64,000 nt of DNA from JAJXXT01 sp963764465 (GTDB taxonomy: Bacteria; Pseudomonadota; Alphaproteobacteria; Acetobacterales; Acetobacteraceae), in contig CAVXSO010000002.1 of the NCBI GenBank assembly GCA_963764465.1, positions 620,001 through 684,000 on the forward strand, read 5' to 3'. The stretch's first letter is position 1, and each line of letters opens with the position of its first letter. The notes beneath the pieces are model-generated. The model did not search any database. It saw only the letters and a program-made list of their open reading frames with translations, and was not told the DNA's origin. Of the stretch, positions 60,873 through 64,000 are shown in pieces. The position numbers were made by a program, and so were the translations under genes.

Positions 60873-62405
60873 ATGCTGGACGATAAACTGCTTCAGAACG
60901 TCGATGCGCGGCGAGCGAGGGCCGCGCGGATGGGCGGGCCGGAAAAACTCGCGAGCCGGCGCAAGCGCGGTGGCACCAACGCCATCGAGCGGCTCGACTT
61001 CCTGGTCGATCCCGGCAGTTTCATCGAGACCGGGCTGCTCGGCGCCTCCGCCCTCAAGGCGGACGAGGACGCGACGCCGCGCGACGGCAAGGTCTGCGGC
61101 TTCGCCAGGATCGACGGGCGCGACGTCGCGGTCTGCGTCAACGACTTCACGGTGAAGGGCGCCTCCACGGGGGCGACCAACGGCCGCAAGCTCGCGCATC
61201 TGCGCCGCACCGCGACCGAAAAGGGCATGGCCTTCGTCCATATCGGCAAGTCGACCGGCGCGCGCCTGCCGGACGCGATGGGCTCGCGCGGCATGGGTAC
61301 CATGCTGGGCAACGACCCGACGCAGTTCCGCCGCGCGCGCGACACGCCGTGGGCCGCCGCGGCGCTCGACACGTCCTTCGGGTCCTCCGCCTGGCTCTGC
61401 TGCTGTTCGGATTTCGCGGTGATGCGCAAGGGTTCGGTGATGGCGGTTTCCAGCCCGCGCCTCGTCTCCATGGCGATCGGGGAGAAGGTGGACCTGGAGG
61501 AGCTCGGCGGCTGGCGCGTGCACGCGGAGCTGACGGGACTGGTCGATCGCTTCGTCGATACCGACGAGGAGGCGATGCATGAGATCCGTCGTTTCCTCAG
61601 CTACATGCCGAGCCATAACGGCGCGCCGCCGCCGGAATACCCGATGGCCGAGGACGCGGCGCAGGAGCAGGACGCGATCCTCGAGATCCTGCCGGCGAAG
61701 CGCACGCAGGTCTATGACATGCGCAAGATCATCGCGGTGATCTTCGACCGTGGCAGCGTCTTCGAGTTCAAGCCGCGCTTCGGCCGTTCCGCGATGGTGG
61801 CGCTGGCACGGCTCGCGGGACGCTCGGTCGGCGTGATCGCCAACAACCCCAATGTCGCGGGCGGCGCGCTCTCGGTGGAGGCGGTGCGCAAGATCGTCGA
61901 TTTCCAGGTGATGTGCGACAGCTTCAACATCCCCATCATCCGCTTCGTCGACACGCCGGGCTTCGTCGTCGGCACGGATGCCGAGCGCAAGGGCGCGCCG
62001 GGGCACATCATGAACTTCATGAACTGCACGTCCTTCGTGACGGTGCCCTCCATCACCGTCATCGCGCGCAAGGCGTATGGGCGTGCCTATGTCGCGATGG
62101 GCGGCGGGCGGCACAACGAGGAGATGATCGCCTGGCCGACGGCGGAGGTGAGCTTCATGGACCCGACCTTCGCCACCACCATCGTGCACGGGCTCAAGCC
62201 GGGCGAGGAAGGTTTCGACGACGCGTTCGCGGAGATCGGCAAGGACACCGAGATCTGGGACATGGCCACGATCTATTCGGTGCAGAACGTTATCAAACCG
62301 CAGGAGACGCGCGACTACCTGATCCGCATGCTCGACGTGTACCGGCTGCGCCGCAGCGGCGGCATCGGCGAGCACCTGATGCGCAACTGGCCGACGAGCA
62401 TGTGA
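60873..62405 (+). CDS. acyl-CoA carboxylase, carboxyltransferase (beta) subunit
   Basis: 510 aa crotonase-fold double domain: 'RRKRGGTNAIERLDFLVDPGSFIETGLL', 'FVHIGKSTGARLPDAMGSRGMG', 'VGVIANNPNVAGGALSVEAVRKIVDFQVMCDSFNIPIIRFVDTPGFVVGTDAERKG' in pieces, and 'YGRAYVAMGGGRHNEEMIAWPTAEVSFM'. It moves carboxyl from biotin to propionyl-, acetyl- or methylcrotonyl-CoA-like substrates. No biotin carboxylase subunit lies in the window. Followed 4 nt later by an acyl-CoA synthetase gene. Confidence 0.9.
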   Translation: MLDDKLLQNVDARRARAARMGGPEKLASRRKRGGTNAIERLDFLVDPGSFIETGLLGASALKADEDATPRDGKVCGFARIDGRDVAVCVNDFTVKGASTGATNGRKLAHLRRTATEKGMAFVHIGKSTGARLPDAMGSRGMGTMLGNDPTQFRRARDTPWAAAALDTSFGSSAWLCCCSDFAVMRKGSVMAVSSPRLVSMAIGEKVDLEELGGWRVHAELTGLVDRFVDTDEEAMHEIRRFLSYMPSHNGAPPPEYPMAEDAAQEQDAILEILPAKRTQVYDMRKIIAVIFDRGSVFEFKPRFGRSAMVALARLAGRSVGVIANNPNVAGGALSVEAVRKIVDFQVMCDSFNIPIIRFVDTPGFVVGTDAERKGAPGHIMNFMNCTSFVTVPSITVIARKAYGRAYVAMGGGRHNEEMIAWPTAEVSFMDPTFATTIVHGLKPGEEGFDDAFAEIGKDTEIWDMATIYSVQNVIKPQETRDYLIRMLDVYRLRRSGGIGEHLMRNWPTSM

Positions 62406-62409
62406 GCGC

Positions 62410-64000
62410 ATGGCGCAGACGGAGGCGAGCATCGCCCGCGCCATTGCCGGAGCGCGGACGGCGCTGACGGAAGCAGAGGGCAAGCGTATCCTGGCGGCGA
62501 ACGGTATTGCCGTGCCGCGTTCCGTGGTGGTGCGCGCGGGCGAGGATGTCGCGGCGGCGCTGGCCGGGCTCGCCGGCCCGTTCGCGGTGAAAATCGTCTC
62601 GCCGGACATCCTGCACAAGAGCGACAGCGGCGGCGTGCGGCTCGGGCTCGCGGATGCCTCCGCCGTGCGCGAGGCGATCGGGGCGATGGCGGCGCTGCCG
62701 GCGATCGCCGCCGCCCGCGTCGAGGGATTTCACGTCGAGGAAATGGCGGCACCTGGCACGGAGCTGGTGATCGGCGCGCTGCGGGACCCGCAATTCGGGC
62801 CGGCGGTCATGGTCGGGCTCGGCGGCGTGTTCGTCGAGATCCTCGAGGATGTCGCGTTTCGCCTCTGCCCGATCACCGCGCGCGATGCGGAGGAGATGCT
62901 GGCCTCGCTGCGTGGGGCGCGCCTGCTGGATGGCGCGCGTGGGCGGGCGACGGTTGACCGTGCCTGCGTGGTGCGAGCGCTGCTCGCGATCGGGGGGGCG
63001 GATGGGCTGATGCTCCGCCATCCCGGGATCGCCGAGATCGACGTGAATCCGGTGATCGCGCGCGGCGACGGGCTCACGGCGGTGGATGCGCGCTTCATCC
63101 TCGCGGCACCGCAGGCCGCGACGGTGCCACCGGCGCCGGCCACGCCGCCGGGCTGGCTCGATGCGCTGTTCGCGCCGCGCAGCATCGCGGTCTACGGCGC
63201 CTCCGCCGGCACGGTGACGATCGCCAACACCTTCATCCGCCGGCTGCGGGATTTCGGTTTCCCGGGCACGATCTATCCCATTCACCCCAACGCGGCCGAG
63301 ATCGAGGGGCTGCGCGCCTATCCGGATCTCGCGCGGGTGCCGGAGGTGGTGGACTATGCCTATGTCGCGATCGGCGCGCAGAACATTCCGCCGGTGCTGG
63401 AGCAGGCGGCGGGACGGCTGCAATTCGCCCAGGTGATCTCGAGCGGCTTTGCCGAGACCGAGGGTGGCGAGACGTTGCAGAAGCGTCTCGTCGAGGCGGC
63501 GCGCCACGGCGGCGTGCGGGTGCTCGGGCCGAATTGCCTCGGGCTGTACTCGCCGCGCGGCGGGGTCACGTTCCCGGTTGGCGCGCCGAAGGAACTCGGC
63601 AGCGTGGGCGTGATATCGCAGAGCGGCGGGCTCGGTACCGACATCATCAAGCGCGGGCAGTGGCGGGGGCTGCGCTTCAGCGGCCTGGTCACCATCGGCA
63701 ACAGCGCCGATGTCACGCCGATCGACCTGCTGCGCTTCTACTTCGCCGATCCCGCGACACGCGTCATCGGAATGTATATCGAGGACATCAAGGACGGGCG
63801 GGCGTTTTTCGAGCTGCTGCGCGGCAAGGAGGCGACGAAGCCGGTGGTGATCCTGCGCGGCGGGCGATCCGAGCACGGCCGCGCGGCCGCGGCCTCGCAT
63901 ACCGGTGCGCTGGCCGGCAGCGAGCGGCTATGGGCGGCACTGGCGCAGCAGACCGCGTGCGCGCTGGTGCAGACGGTGGACGAGTTCATTGATGCGCTGC
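62410..64000 (+). CDS. NDP-forming acyl-CoA synthetase (acetate-CoA ligase family), partial
   Basis: 530 codons, cut by the window end with no stop. Residues about 18-245 are an ATP-grasp domain ('AVKIVSPDILHKSDSGGVRLGL', 'EIDVNPVIARGDG'), followed from about 258 by a CoA-binding Rossmann domain ('LFAPRSIAVYGAS', 'YPIHPN') and the succinyl-CoA-ligase-like domain ('VISQSGGLGTDI'). In PatZ/ACD alpha-beta fusions the CoA-binding domain usually comes first, so the order is reversed here. Makes acyl-CoA from an acid, ATP and CoA. In an operon with the carboxylase. Confidence 0.87.
   Translation, partial: MAQTEASIARAIAGARTALTEAEGKRILAANGIAVPRSVVVRAGEDVAAALAGLAGPFAVKIVSPDILHKSDSGGVRLGLADASAVREAIGAMAALPAIAAARVEGFHVEEMAAPGTELVIGALRDPQFGPAVMVGLGGVFVEILEDVAFRLCPITARDAEEMLASLRGARLLDGARGRATVDRACVVRALLAIGGADGLMLRHPGIAEIDVNPVIARGDGLTAVDARFILAAPQAATVPPAPATPPGWLDALFAPRSIAVYGASAGTVTIANTFIRRLRDFGFPGTIYPIHPNAAEIEGLRAYPDLARVPEVVDYAYVAIGAQNIPPVLEQAAGRLQFAQVISSGFAETEGGETLQKRLVEAARHGGVRVLGPNCLGLYSPRGGVTFPVGAPKELGSVGVISQSGGLGTDIIKRGQWRGLRFSGLVTIGNSADVTPIDLLRFYFADPATRVIGMYIEDIKDGRAFFELLRGKEATKPVVILRGGRSEHGRAAAASHTGALAGSERLWAALAQQTACALVQTVDEFIDAL

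Noticed and set aside
60765..62618. A 617-codon antisense frame over the carboxylase gene
   Set aside because: The plus-strand carboxyltransferase is unmistakable; the antisense protein is a His/Arg/Asp-rich shadow.

Overview
The window is a very GC-rich bacterial chromosome segment. It looks alphaproteobacterial, most likely Rhodospirillales/Acetobacteraceae. The evidence is a ChpT-like phosphotransferase, a DUF3553 protein, a COQ9-type ubiquinone protein, a 67-residue ribosomal protein S21, a secreted Hint-domain protein and a murA-hisG-hisD-infA-maf-RNase E/G-yacG-tRNA-Phe block. No rRNA, CRISPR array, phage or intact insertion sequence was seen. Genes are densely packed and many are coupled by ATGA, GTGA or TGATG overlaps.

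Region 1 (1-25107) is mostly core genome with small metabolic units. It runs: acyl-CoA-dehydrogenase-like flavoprotein, LigB-type dioxygenase, gamma-glutamylcyclotransferase-like protein, DSD1-type PLP aldolase, a beta-solenoid/Hint protein, ChpT, DUF3553 and moaA. Next comes the minus-strand operon def-COQ9-transglutaminase, then rpsU with a clear terminator, an ECF sigma factor with an EthD protein, and a divergent PaiB/MocR pair with a recognisable operator. Amidase, polysaccharide deacetylase, a small lipoprotein, a CPT-like kinase and GNAT follow. The housekeeping block murA, Na+/H+ antiporter, hisG, hisD, infA, maf, RNase E/G, yacG and tRNA-Phe(GAA) closes the region.

Region 2 (25108-34500) begins the accessory part, directly after tRNA-Phe. 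It carries scars: a 39-codon relic of an EmrA/HlyD adaptor in front of an intact EmrB-type exporter, and the N-terminal relic of an IS481-type transposase. It also holds an SDR, a nitroreductase, a LeuC/LeuD-type dehydratase pair, and a convergent tripartite tricarboxylate transporter (tctB-tctA-tctC).

Region 3 (34651-46866) is a LysR regulator divergent from a tightly coupled ten-gene operon. The operon holds an orphan molybdenum-hydroxylase large subunit, a DapA-family lyase without the usual catalytic Tyr, a 3-hydroxyanthranilate-dioxygenase-like cupin, a complete Liv-type ABC importer and two tandem carboxylesterases. It reads like an uptake and catabolism pathway for an ester or aromatic/N-heterocyclic compound.

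Region 4 (46935-64000) is built around an IclR regulator. On one side a minus-strand operon encodes a class-III aminotransferase, two M81 (MlrC-like) peptidases and a SelA-like PLP enzyme. On the other side a third M81 peptidase leads a dipeptide-type ABC importer whose two ATPases are fused. Further on lie an acyl-CoA carboxylase beta subunit and an acyl-CoA synthetase with reversed domain order, cut by the window end. Three similar 17-bp palindromes (52554, 53397, 60728) sit in front of these units and probably define one IclR regulon. This cluster is the best candidate for an undescribed catabolic system.
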